Virus record (IMG/VR): IMGVR_UViG_3300032304_000815
Coordinates: 1 to 23,174 of that record
Length of the DNA: 23,174 nt
Strand: one strand, 5' to 3'
Origin: a virus
Shown in pieces: positions 1 through 7,600 of the stretch. A program made the position numbers and the translations under genes. The notes beneath the pieces are model-generated. The model saw nothing but the letters and a program-made list of their open reading frames with translations, was not told the origin of the DNA and made no database searches. The number at the start of each line of letters is the position of its first letter. The first letter of the stretch is position 1.

Positions 1-1045
1 CACCTGGAGTCAAATTGGTGCGAACATTATCTTCAACTTTATGCCAGCGTGATGCGCTGTAGCGGAATAAACGATTTGGCAAATAGTCAAGACGTAGAAA
101 GTAATCTCCTTCGCTGGCCTGACTTGGGAAAGCAACACCAGCACCAGTAACAACACTATTCGGTGCCAATCCATCTCCGGTCAAGTAGCCTTTGATTTTA
201 CTAGTAGGACTAGATGAGCCTTCATCGGCAGTGGTTGTGGAATTATCGGCAGTTGGCAGTATATTATCGGCTGTGATGGCAGCTTCTGGATGTTGGCCAC
301 TTGGATCAGTTGGTAACGTATAAAACGTACTGGTGTCGTAACCAGACTTTGGAACTTGTATTTCTGCTTCAGCAACAACCTGTTCATTGATGTTGATGTA
401 CTTGTTGTAGGTGCTGAGAATTTCACCAATTGGTGTAGTAGTGGTATTGCTTGCGGCAATGTTGTCTAGGATATCCTTGTATTCTTGACTGTCCACCAAT
501 GGGTTAAGTTTGACACGCCACAGGTGTGGCCACCAGGTAGGCGTAAACCCTTCGGCAGCAAAGCTGGCGTCGCCGACCACGTAATATCTTTTTAATGCCG
601 CAGGTAAATCCCCGTCCAGCGCATCATAATCTTTCAAGTGTTGGAGTTCTAGTACGTCTCCACTCATTAACTTACGACCAATTTGGTCAACCATGTCACG
701 TAAATGGAACACCATAAAAATAGTTCCAGTTTGCAAAAATAAACCAAACTGGCTCAGGTCAAAATCTTGATCAGCACGTTGATAAATGCCACGCATCTTG
801 TAAACATCTTTATCGTACTTGCGATCACGGTTTTCTAACCATAATAAATCTTGTATATTTGATTCTGATTGATTTAGGTAATCGGGCTTGGTAGGGTCAG
901 TGCTGCCAATTTGCTGCTGAGTGCCCAGATACTTGTTGAGTAGTACACCAGTGCCGCCAATGGTAAACATTTCGGATATGCGTCTATCCATAAATTTATA
1001 ATCGTTTGTGTGTTGCCCGTCTTTCCAAAGACTTAACCGTGACAT
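1..1045 (-). CDS. Virion structural protein of marine T4-like phages (3' end cut by window)
   Basis: The reading frame is open from the ATG at 1045-1043 to the window edge, so only the first 348 residues are seen. The N-terminus reads MSRLSLWKDGQHTNDYKFMD. The middle (about residues 75-220) is rich in aromatics and contains QFGLFLQTGTIFMVFHLRDM and a TWWPHLWRVK segment. I recall this type as a conserved virion structural protein of aquatic T4-like phages, but I cannot assign a T4 gene number. It does not resemble T4 gp14. Residues 312-340 carry a GDYF-x(8)-LFRY-x(4)-W module similar to those inserted in the tail sheath of this window. The start has an AGGAA Shine-Dalgarno about 8 bases upstream and a late box 20 bases upstream, so late expression is likely. 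The gene is divergent from the 89-aa gene at 1112. Confidence 0.75.
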   Translation of the reverse strand, partial: MSRLSLWKDGQHTNDYKFMDRRISEMFTIGGTGVLLNKYLGTQQQIGSTDPTKPDYLNQSESNIQDLLWLENRDRKYDKDVYKMRGIYQRADQDFDLSQFGLFLQTGTIFMVFHLRDMVDQIGRKLMSGDVLELQHLKDYDALDGDLPAALKRYYVVGDASFAAEGFTPTWWPHLWRVKLNPLVDSQEYKDILDNIAASNTTTTPIGEILSTYNKYININEQVVAEAEIQVPKSGYDTSTFYTLPTDPSGQHPEAAITADNILPTADNSTTTADEGSSSPTSKIKGYLTGDGLAPNSVVTGAGVAFPSQASEGDYFLRLDYLPNRLFRYSASRWHKVEDNVRTNLTPG

Positions 1046-1065
1046 AGCAGTTCCTGTGTATCTAG

Positions 1066-1073
1066 TATTTATG
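1066..1073 (-). promoter_or_regulatory. Late promoter box CATAAATA for the minus-strand structural gene
   Basis: Read on the minus strand, CATAAATA matches the T4 late promoter consensus TATAAATA at 7 of 8 positions. It lies 20 bases upstream of the ATG at 1045, leaving room for a leader with a Shine-Dalgarno. It is back to back with the sigma70-type promoter at 1077-1105, so the divergent pair would switch from early (rightward) to late (leftward) use. Confidence 0.7.
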
Positions 1074-1076
1074 GGC

Positions 1077-1105
1077 TTGACCCATTAAGGGTTTTATAGT
1101 ATAAT
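1077..1105 (+). promoter_or_regulatory. Sigma70-type (early) promoter for the 89-aa gene
   Basis: TTGACC (1077-1082), a 17-base spacer and TATAAT (1100-1105) form a near-perfect host-type promoter. The predicted start point, 7 bases after the -10, is the A of the ATG at 1112, so the mRNA would be leaderless; there is no Shine-Dalgarno. A 13-base palindrome, TAGTATAATACTA, covers the -10 (1097-1109). A second dyad, ACCC-ATTAA-GGGT (1080-1092), lies over the end of the -35 and the spacer. Either could be an operator. Confidence 0.75.
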
Positions 1106-1111
1106 ACTAGT

Positions 1112-1381
1112 ATGGAGTCAGATTCTACCCTAAAAACCCGTTTGGATAACATATTTTTCCATACTATACAACTGCCCCCGGGCATGCGGGAAGACATGCG
1201 TCGACTATGGCGCCCTGCAAGAGCATTATGGGACGAAATGGACAAAGAATTAGTGGAGTGTCGCCGGTATAACAAGCCCACAGCACGCTATCAAGAAATA
1301 GAGCAAGATCTACGCAATCGGTTAGACATAATGGAGCAGTACATAACTTTTGCTACATTATTGACACCCAATGATAATTAA
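1112..1381 (+). CDS. Conserved small phage protein, 89 aa, unknown function
   Basis: The product is an 89-residue, charged, mostly helical protein with no membrane segment or signal peptide. The central stretch LWRPARALWDEMDKELVECR is the most distinctive part and resembles small conserved unknowns of aquatic T4-like phages. The start is set by the near-perfect sigma70-type promoter at 1077-1105, whose predicted start point falls on this ATG; no Shine-Dalgarno is present. The gene ends at 1381, three bases before the -10 of the next promoter, so the two are probably separate early units. Function is unknown. Confidence 0.75.
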   Translation: MESDSTLKTRLDNIFFHTIQLPPGMREDMRRLWRPARALWDEMDKELVECRRYNKPTARYQEIEQDLRNRLDIMEQYITFATLLTPNDN

Positions 1382-1389
1382 TGTATAAT
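1361..1389 (+). promoter_or_regulatory. Consensus sigma70-type (early) promoter for the 393-aa gene
   Basis: TTGACA (1361-1366), a 17-base spacer and TATAAT (1384-1389) form a perfect consensus. It overlaps the end of the 89-aa gene. Predicted transcription starts near 1396, giving a leader of about 16 bases that includes the AAAAAGGA Shine-Dalgarno of the gene at 1412. The ten bases from the -10, TATAATACTA, are identical to those at 1100-1109. Confidence 0.85.
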
Positions 1390-1411
1390 ACTATATCCAA
1401 AAAGGACATAT

Positions 1412-2593
1412 ATGGCTAATATCAAAATCAACGGTAAAGCAACAAAGATTAAAAAAGCGGCTCCCCGCAATAGTTTAATGTTGGACGAAAAGTACACAGG
1501 TGATGAACCCATCTGGGATACCGAACGTGCTCGGACCATGTCGTTTGAAGAATTTGATCACCATATGCGTAAAAGCCTGAATTATTACAATTACTTCTTT
1601 AGCCAAAAAGATCTAAAAAAGCACGTGGTTGCCTGGATGAAGGAAGTCAAAGACTTTACCACAGACGAAATTCGGGCATTTGAACGTGCCGGCGATCGCA
1701 CAGTCAGTATGACCACTTGCGGACTTATCATGGCACACCGTCGAGGCATGCCCCTACAAGAGCGTCACATTGAATTTATTGATGCCAACATCCTGGAAAG
1801 TATCAACAGCAAATCAGCAGAAATAGAAGTTGAAGTTGTAGCAGAAGAAAAACCCAAGGCCTATGTACCAACTATCCAGGATCGCTTGAACGAAAAAACA
1901 GCCGACACCATTGGCGAACTCGAAGGACACTACGATGCATTTATCACTGACCCCAAGTACAGTTTCAAGCCGTATGATTATCTTGTGGCCAATAATGTGC
2001 CTCAGAGTCAGCTGACAAAATACGAAGCGGTATATCAAGCTCGCTTTGATGAACTTAAAACAGCATTTGAACGCACAGATGAACAATTAACAGAAGGATA
2101 TAATCATTACAAAGCCGCAGACTTCAAACGCATGTTTGCTTTTATTGATCAGATCCTGAACGACATTATCCAGTATCGTGGAGTTAAAAAAGCCACAAAG
2201 AAAGTGCGTGCTCCTAAGAGTGTCAGCAAGGAGAAAGTGGTCAGTAAACTCAAGTACGCCAAGGAAGATAAAGTCCTGCGCCTGATCAGTATTAATCCTG
2301 CAGACATCGTTGGCGCCCAAGAACTATGGGTTTACAACACCAAAACACGTAAACTGGGCAAGTATATAGCTGACACGTTAAAAGGACCTCTAAACGTCAA
2401 GGGAACCGGCATTATTGGCTTCGATGAACACCGATCCGTGACAAAAACACTCCGTAAACCCGACGAAAAGCTCAAGGAGTTTGCCAAGGCTACCAAGATA
2501 CAGTTACGCAAGTTCTTAGAGGATATCAAAGCAACTGAGTCAAAACTCAACGGACGCATCAACGCAGAAACCATACTACTCCGAGTTCAGTAA
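1412..2593 (+). CDS. Conserved T4-like phage protein, 393 aa, unknown function
   Basis: The 393-residue soluble protein has a lysine-rich N-terminus. Its N-terminal half is helical and aromatic-rich (NYYNYFF near residue 56). An acidic linker rich in E and V (about 136-147) precedes a central helical segment (about 155-260). The basic C-terminal half (about 262-393) contains KKATKKVRAPKSVSKEK and ELWVYNTKTRKLGKYIAD, and is the part that looks most like conserved unknowns of marine T4-like phages. The basic linker suggests nucleic-acid contact, but this is inference. Translation is supported by an AAAAAGGA Shine-Dalgarno before the ATG. Its own perfect early promoter at 1361-1389 argues against a purely virion role. 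The TAA stop overlaps the late box of the neck gene. Confidence 0.85.
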   Translation: MANIKINGKATKIKKAAPRNSLMLDEKYTGDEPIWDTERARTMSFEEFDHHMRKSLNYYNYFFSQKDLKKHVVAWMKEVKDFTTDEIRAFERAGDRTVSMTTCGLIMAHRRGMPLQERHIEFIDANILESINSKSAEIEVEVVAEEKPKAYVPTIQDRLNEKTADTIGELEGHYDAFITDPKYSFKPYDYLVANNVPQSQLTKYEAVYQARFDELKTAFERTDEQLTEGYNHYKAADFKRMFAFIDQILNDIIQYRGVKKATKKVRAPKSVSKEKVVSKLKYAKEDKVLRLISINPADIVGAQELWVYNTKTRKLGKYIADTLKGPLNVKGTGIIGFDEHRSVTKTLRKPDEKLKEFAKATKIQLRKFLEDIKATESKLNGRINAETILLRVQ

Positions 2594-2599
2594 TAAATA
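2592..2599 (+). promoter_or_regulatory. Late promoter box AATAAATA for the gp13-like gene
   Basis: AATAAATA overlaps the TAA stop of the upstream gene and lies 19 bases before the ATG at 2619. A CGGAG Shine-Dalgarno (2608-2612) lies between, so the transcript would have a normal short leader. Confidence 0.7.
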
Positions 2600-2618
2600 C
2601 TTGATAACGGAGTAATGT

Positions 2619-3575
2619 ATGTCTTCACCATATAGTGGCAATGTAACAGTAGAGTCAAACTATCTAGCAGGTAACAAACTAGACGCCAAAAGCCTCTTTG
2701 ATCCCGCAACCGGATCTCAATCTGGTGCACACATAGCCTTTGACGGCAACCCCACAGTAACAGGTCCGGGCGTACGAGACCCAAATTGGGAGTACGGCAA
2801 CACCACCGATTCCATGCGAGCCGCGATCACTGATTATGTTCGTATGAGACTGGGCGACGGCATCGTTGATGTTGAACTAGAAAAAGAACACTATGAAATG
2901 AGTATCAATCAGGCCCTGATTAGATATCGCCAGCGTGCTCAAAATGCTGTGGAAGAAAGTTATGCACACCTGACACTTCTGCCGGAAACACAAGAATACA
3001 TACTGCCTAGAGAAGTACAACAGGTACGTCAGATCTTCCGTCGCGGTATTGGAAGTGTGACAGGTACAACTGCCAGTCAATTTGAACCATTTGCGTCAGG
3101 TTACCTAAACACCTATATGTTGACCGCTGGTCGTGTTGGCGGACTAACCAATTATGAATTGTTTGTTGACTATCAAAAACTGGCCATGCGTATGTTTGGT
3201 GGTTTCATGAACTACACATTTAACCCTGTTACCAAAAAGCTAACAGTGGTACGCAAGATGCCATTCCAAGGTGCTAATCCACCGATCGATCAGCAAGAGT
3301 CCGTGCTACTTTGGATCTACAACACCAAACCCGATCAGATGATCTTTAACGATACCTATGCTTATCCATGGATCCAAGACTATGCGTATTCGTTTGCTAA
3401 ACGCATACTGGGACAGGCATACAGCAAATTTAGCCAAATCGCTGGACCACAAGGCGGTGCTAGCCTAAATGGTGCGGCCATGGTAGCCGAAGCCAACGAA
3501 GAAATGAAAGAGCTAGAAGAACAACTCAAAAACTATGTGGATGGTTCGCAACCGTTGACTTGGATAACCGGCTAG
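2619..3575 (+). CDS. gp13: Neck / head-completion protein, gp13-like
   Basis: The product is 318 residues; T4 gp13 has 309. The recognisable part is the region after about residue 75, where DYVRMRLGDGIVDVELEKEH leads into INQALIRYRQRAQNAVEESY. This is the pattern I recall for gp13-type neck proteins of cyanophages and other aquatic T4-like phages. In T4, gp13 and gp14 seal the filled head and make the surface to which the tail joins. The first 65 residues are extra and low in conservation. The C-terminus ends in an acidic helix (EEMKELEEQLKNYV). It has a late box, a CGGAG Shine-Dalgarno, and a terminator hairpin beginning 27 bases after the stop. No gp14 homologue is recognised in the window. 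Assignment rests on remembered patterns and T4 context. Confidence 0.7.
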   Translation: MSSPYSGNVTVESNYLAGNKLDAKSLFDPATGSQSGAHIAFDGNPTVTGPGVRDPNWEYGNTTDSMRAAITDYVRMRLGDGIVDVELEKEHYEMSINQALIRYRQRAQNAVEESYAHLTLLPETQEYILPREVQQVRQIFRRGIGSVTGTTASQFEPFASGYLNTYMLTAGRVGGLTNYELFVDYQKLAMRMFGGFMNYTFNPVTKKLTVVRKMPFQGANPPIDQQESVLLWIYNTKPDQMIFNDTYAYPWIQDYAYSFAKRILGQAYSKFSQIAGPQGGASLNGAAMVAEANEEMKELEEQLKNYVDGSQPLTWITG

Positions 3576-3604
3576 TTGACTTAGTCTGCAAAGTATGTAA
3601 TAAT
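3576..3604 (+). promoter_or_regulatory. Sigma70-type promoter for dNMP kinase
   Basis: TTGACT (3576-3581), a 17-base spacer and AATAAT (3599-3604), with a TG just upstream of the -10 (TGTAATAAT), form a plausible extended -10 promoter. The predicted start is near 3611, inside the loop of the hairpin at 3602-3624. RNA made from this promoter would lack the 5' arm of that hairpin, leaving the GGAG ribosome site free. Confidence 0.55.
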
Positions 3605-3629
3605 GCTCCCATACACGGAGCATTTTTTT
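3602..3629 (+). terminator. Rho-independent terminator overlapping the dNMP kinase ribosome site
   Basis: AATGCTCC (3602-3609) and GGAGCATT (3617-3624) form a perfect 8-bp stem with a 7-base loop, followed by five further T residues, a standard intrinsic terminator for the gp13-like unit. The 3' arm contains the GGAG that serves as Shine-Dalgarno for the ATG at 3630. Read-through RNA would therefore also have this ribosome site paired. Confidence 0.8.
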
Positions 3630-4265
3630 ATGATCATTGGCGTTTGCGGGTTTATTGGGTCGGGCAAAGATACCATTGCTGACTATCTTGTGGGATTCCA
3701 CGGTTATCGTAGGGATTCATTTGCCGGCACTCTTAAAGATGCTGTGGCCGCAGTGTTTGGGTGGGATAGAGAACTGCTAGAAGGACGTACCCCTGAAGCT
3801 CGGGCCTGGCGCGAGCAAGTAGACGCCTGGTGGGCCAAACGATTAGATATGCCCAACTTGACTCCACGCTGGGTACTACAGTATTGGGGTACAGAAGTAT
3901 GCCGTCGAGCATTTCATGATGATATCTGGATTGCTGCACTAGAAGCACGGTTGAGTCGCCGCAGTGATAATACTGTCATCAGTGATGTGCGCTTCCCTAA
4001 TGAAATAGCCAGTATTAGAAACGCCGGTGGTCGTATTGTGTGGGTACGCCGTGGCGAGCTTCCTGAATGGTATGATTTGGCAGTGGAATCAAACCATGGC
4101 ACGTTCAATCATATGAAAACAGCATATCCCGATGTACATGTTAGCGAAACTGCTTGGGTGGGTACCAAGTTTGATGTTGAAATTGACAACAACGGCTCAA
4201 TTGAAGAACTATATACAGCAGTTAAAAATCTGGTACTATTGGACCAGCCTTCCACGCCAGCCTAG
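3630..4265 (+). CDS. Deoxynucleoside monophosphate kinase, T4 gp1-like
   Basis: The 211-residue protein begins MIIGVCGFIGSGKDT, a P-loop (GxxGSGKDT, residues 7-15) right at the N-terminus as in T4 gene 1 dNMP kinase (241 aa). The enzyme phosphorylates dNMPs to dNDPs for phage DNA synthesis in the cytoplasm. Other family marks are WVLQYWGTEVCR (81-92), VISDVRFPNE (117-126), and a closing region with HVSE and a short helix after an IDNNGS turn. I chose the ATG at 3630 over the one at 3603 because the P-loop strand should start the protein, GGAG lies 9 bases upstream, and 3603 lies inside the terminator stem. An early-type promoter precedes it. The last 44 bases overlap, on opposite strands, the end of the zinc-finger gene. 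Confidence 0.88.
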   Translation: MIIGVCGFIGSGKDTIADYLVGFHGYRRDSFAGTLKDAVAAVFGWDRELLEGRTPEARAWREQVDAWWAKRLDMPNLTPRWVLQYWGTEVCRRAFHDDIWIAALEARLSRRSDNTVISDVRFPNEIASIRNAGGRIVWVRRGELPEWYDLAVESNHGTFNHMKTAYPDVHVSETAWVGTKFDVEIDNNGSIEELYTAVKNLVLLDQPSTPA

Positions 4266-4572
4266 ACTTGTATACTTCCTGTTGGCAGTTCAAACACACA
4301 GTTTTTAAATTTAACCAATTGTTGTTTTTGAGATTACCGTCGACATAAAACACATTTGACTGTTCAGAATGTTTCATCTTAAAGCCACAGCGTTCGCATT
4401 GTGGCTTTTTCTTATAACCGCTCTTGAACCATAATGGTGCCTCTGGTTTAAGTTTCTTTTTCTTTCTAATGCAACTGGTGCAACTGTTTCTGTAATGAGT
4501 AATACTATCTCGGATATAATTGATAGCGACTGGATTATTACGGCATACAGGGCATAGATCTCGTTTTAACAT
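4222..4572 (-). CDS. Small double zinc-finger protein with a degenerate HNH-like fold
   Basis: This 116-residue protein has four CxxC knuckles: C7/C10, C31/C34, C59/C62 and C93/C96. They suggest two zinc sites. The second half, from CERCG through VFYVDGNLKNNNWLNLKTVC to LNC, follows the layout of a treble-clef HNH nuclease (CxxC, HxDGN, NL, CxxC). However, the catalytic histidine before DGN is replaced by tyrosine/valine, and no H follows the last CxxC. It may bind DNA or RNA without cutting it. Such genes recur in aquatic T4-like phages with unknown role. A perfect T4 late box TATAAATA lies 5 bases before the ATG with no Shine-Dalgarno. It is convergent with and overlaps the dNMP kinase gene by 44 bases. 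Confidence 0.82.
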   Translation of the reverse strand: MLKRDLCPVCRNNPVAINYIRDSITHYRNSCTSCIRKKKKLKPEAPLWFKSGYKKKPQCERCGFKMKHSEQSNVFYVDGNLKNNNWLNLKTVCLNCQQEVYKSRLAWKAGPIVPDF

Positions 4573-4577
4573 GTAGG

Positions 4578-4585
4578 TATTTATA
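4578..4585 (-). promoter_or_regulatory. Perfect T4 late box TATAAATA, leaderless spacing
   Basis: On the minus strand TATAAATA is followed by five bases (CCTAC) and the ATG at 4572. T4 late promoters start about six bases after the box, so the first transcribed base would be the A of the ATG. Confidence 0.8.
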
Positions 4586-4635
4586 GCTAAACCTTCCCAA
4601 AGGCACCTTTAATGCTACCATTTTTTCCTTTATTA

Positions 4636-4643
4636 ACTAAATA
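4636..4643 (+). promoter_or_regulatory. Late promoter box ACTAAATA for the tail sheath gene
   Basis: ACTAAATA lies 31 bases before the gp18 ATG at 4675. The leader of about 26 bases contains an AAAGGA Shine-Dalgarno at 4661-4666, 8 bases before the ATG. This is the leadered class expected for an abundant structural protein. Confidence 0.7.
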
Positions 4644-4674
4644 TTCATAACATGTAATATAAAGGAATATAACC

Positions 4675-7600
4675 ATGGCACTAGTATCCCCAGGAATTTT
4701 GATTTCCATTAATGATCAGAGTCAGTACGTAAACTCAAACGTTGGCTCAGTCCCGCTAGTTGTATTAGCCACAGCACAAGACAAGACCTACAACGGTGGG
4801 TCGGCGGTGGGCACAAGCAAAGCAAATGCTGGTAAATTGATGAGCTTTACAAGTCAACGTGACTTAGTAACAGCAATGGGCACACCAACCTTTGAACTTA
4901 GTTCAGCTGGTACTCCAGTTAATGCTAGCGAGCGTAACGAATACGGTTTATTGGCTGCTTATTCGGCGCTGGGACTAGGTAACCGTTTATTTGCTATTCG
5001 TGCAGATGTTGACTTAGAGCAACTTAAAGGCACAAGTGTTCGTCCAGCTGGCGAAGTTGCTGATGGAACTTACTGGTTAGATCTTGCCAACACAGAATTT
5101 GGTATCAGCGTGTTAAATCGTGTAACCGACACATTTAGTCAAGTTAGCCCTTTGCTAATCACAGACAAAACACAAGTACAAAATGTAACATACGATGGTA
5201 CACAAGATGTACCAACTCCTTTATCATCAGTTGGTCAGCAAGGCACCTATGCACTTGTTTTTGTTGATGACACTGGTGCTACAGCTAACATTGTTAGACT
5301 ATTTTACAAAGCTACCAAAGTAAATGCTTATGCTGGCACAGGCAGTGACTTGGTTAATACCTGGATCCAGGTTGGTTCCACTGAGTGGGCGTATAGCAAT
5401 CCAATCACACAAGGCACAGAAACAAGTCCAACTTTTATAACAGGAAGTCTTTATACCTGCACAATCAATGCGGTGACTGTTTCGGCAACAGGAATTACCA
5501 CTGTCGCTCAATTTGCCGCAGCAATCAACACCGCAAATATTCCCGGTGTTAGAGCTGCCAGTATCGACGGTCAATTAGCATTGTTTGCCACTGCTGCTGC
5601 CCGCAGCAATAATATTACCGCCGACGGCAAAGTCGTATTATCCGACGGAACAAACACACCATTGGATAATTGTGGAATTACTGTTTTAACATCACCAAAT
5701 GGATATTTCTGTCCAGAGTTCTTTTATGGCACATACTCACAGTCTCCTGCCGGTGGATGGTACACATACGATACAGCACCTCGTCCAACAGGCAGCATCT
5801 GGTGGAAAACAACCACAATTGGTGGCGGATATAGTCCAGTATTGAAAAAATACAACGCTGGTTTAAAAGAGTGGGTAAGTGTAACTACTCCTCTGTATAT
5901 AGATCCAGCAGATGCTATCTATGCATTGGATCCAATTGGCGGCGGCGTTAATATTGCCAAAGATCAATTGGTGACTCTAATTAGTCCAGTTGATACTACA
6001 GCTAATAGTTTACAATTTTTTGTACAACAAAAATCTGGAGCTTTAGAAGTTACTGGCGCGGTCCCAACATCTTCTATACTTGGTAGCTTTACTTTATTTC
6101 CAACTTCTCCGGGATCTAATACATTTGCCTCGGGTGTATCCATTGAAATACCAGCACCAAATAATGCTTCAAGTTTTGTTGAAGCTATACTGAATGCAGG
6201 CATCCCTCATGTAAGTGCCAGACTAAACAGCAATGGTAGTATTACTTTAATACATTCTACTGGTGGATCAATAGTTTTACAAAATGACATATCTGATACT
6301 GCAATCGAAGATGCTGGATTCGTCGTTTCTGCAAGTCCTTATATTTTAAATTCGAATGATCAGACGTTATTAACTAATTTTGTAGCGATCACTGCTGCTA
6401 TAAACTATAGTACAGAAACTCCTTATGCTACACCAACAGATGGTTCACTGTGGTATTACAGCAATCTAGCCGACGTTGATATTATGATCAACAACAATGG
6501 CTGGAAAGGTTATACGCAACCAAGTCCGGATGTACGTGGTTACGATTTAACAGCAACAGACCCCAATGGTGTAATAATAAGTGCAACAAGACCTACTAGC
6601 CAAAGTGATGGTATGACAGCGCTGGCAGCTGGAGATTTGTGGTTGAACAGTAGCGATGTTATCAACTATCCAAACTTATCACGTTGGACTGGCTCTGTCT
6701 GGGTAAGCATTGACAATACTGATCACATCAGCAACAACGGTATTATTTTTGCCGATGCACGATGGGACACGGATGGTACAACCGATCCAGTTAGCGATGC
6801 ATTGCCAAGTGTTGCTAGTTTGTTAGACAGTAACTATGTTGATCTAGATGCTCCGGACTGGAGACTATATCCACGTGGTACATTGCTGTTCAACACACGT
6901 CGTAGTGGTTACAATGTTAAGAAATTTGTTAAAAACTATTTTAATCCTACAAGTTTCCCACCAGCTTCGGCAGGTAATAATCCTGCATTTTATCCAACAA
7001 GTACTCCGTCGGCAACAGATGCATGGGTGACCGATAGCGGTCTGAATGAACGAGGTGTTATGAATGCAGGTGCAGCCGCTCAGCGTTCTATCGTTGTAGC
7101 AGCATTAAAATCAGCCATTGATAGCAACACCGATGTACTAGATGCTAATTATCAATTTAACTTGTTGGTTGCTCCTGGTTATCCAGAGTTGATTCCTAAC
7201 CTGGTAACATTAAACGATAATCGTGGTGCCACAGCGTTTGTCATTGGGGACACACCAATGACATTGGCCCCAACAGCTACCGCATTAACAGCATGGAACA
7301 GCAACGCAGATGGCAACGGCTTGGCAACAAGTAGTGCATATCTAGGTGTTTATTACCCAGCAGGTTTAACCAATGACTTGGCAGGTAACCGTGTGGCAGT
7401 TCCAGCAAGTCACGCAATATTACGTACATTCTTATACAATGATAATGTAAGCTATCAGTGGTTCGCTCCGGCTGGTGTAAACCGCGGCCTAGTAAGTAAC
7501 CTAAATGATATTGGTTATGTTAATGCCCAGACTGGTGCATTCATACACAATGGTGTCAACCAAGGCCTGCGTGATACCCTATACACATTAAGTATTAACC

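Noticed and set aside
3603-3629. Upstream in-frame ATG for the dNMP kinase
   Set aside because: It lies inside the terminator stem with no ribosome site, and would add nine residues before the P-loop strand that normally begins this family.
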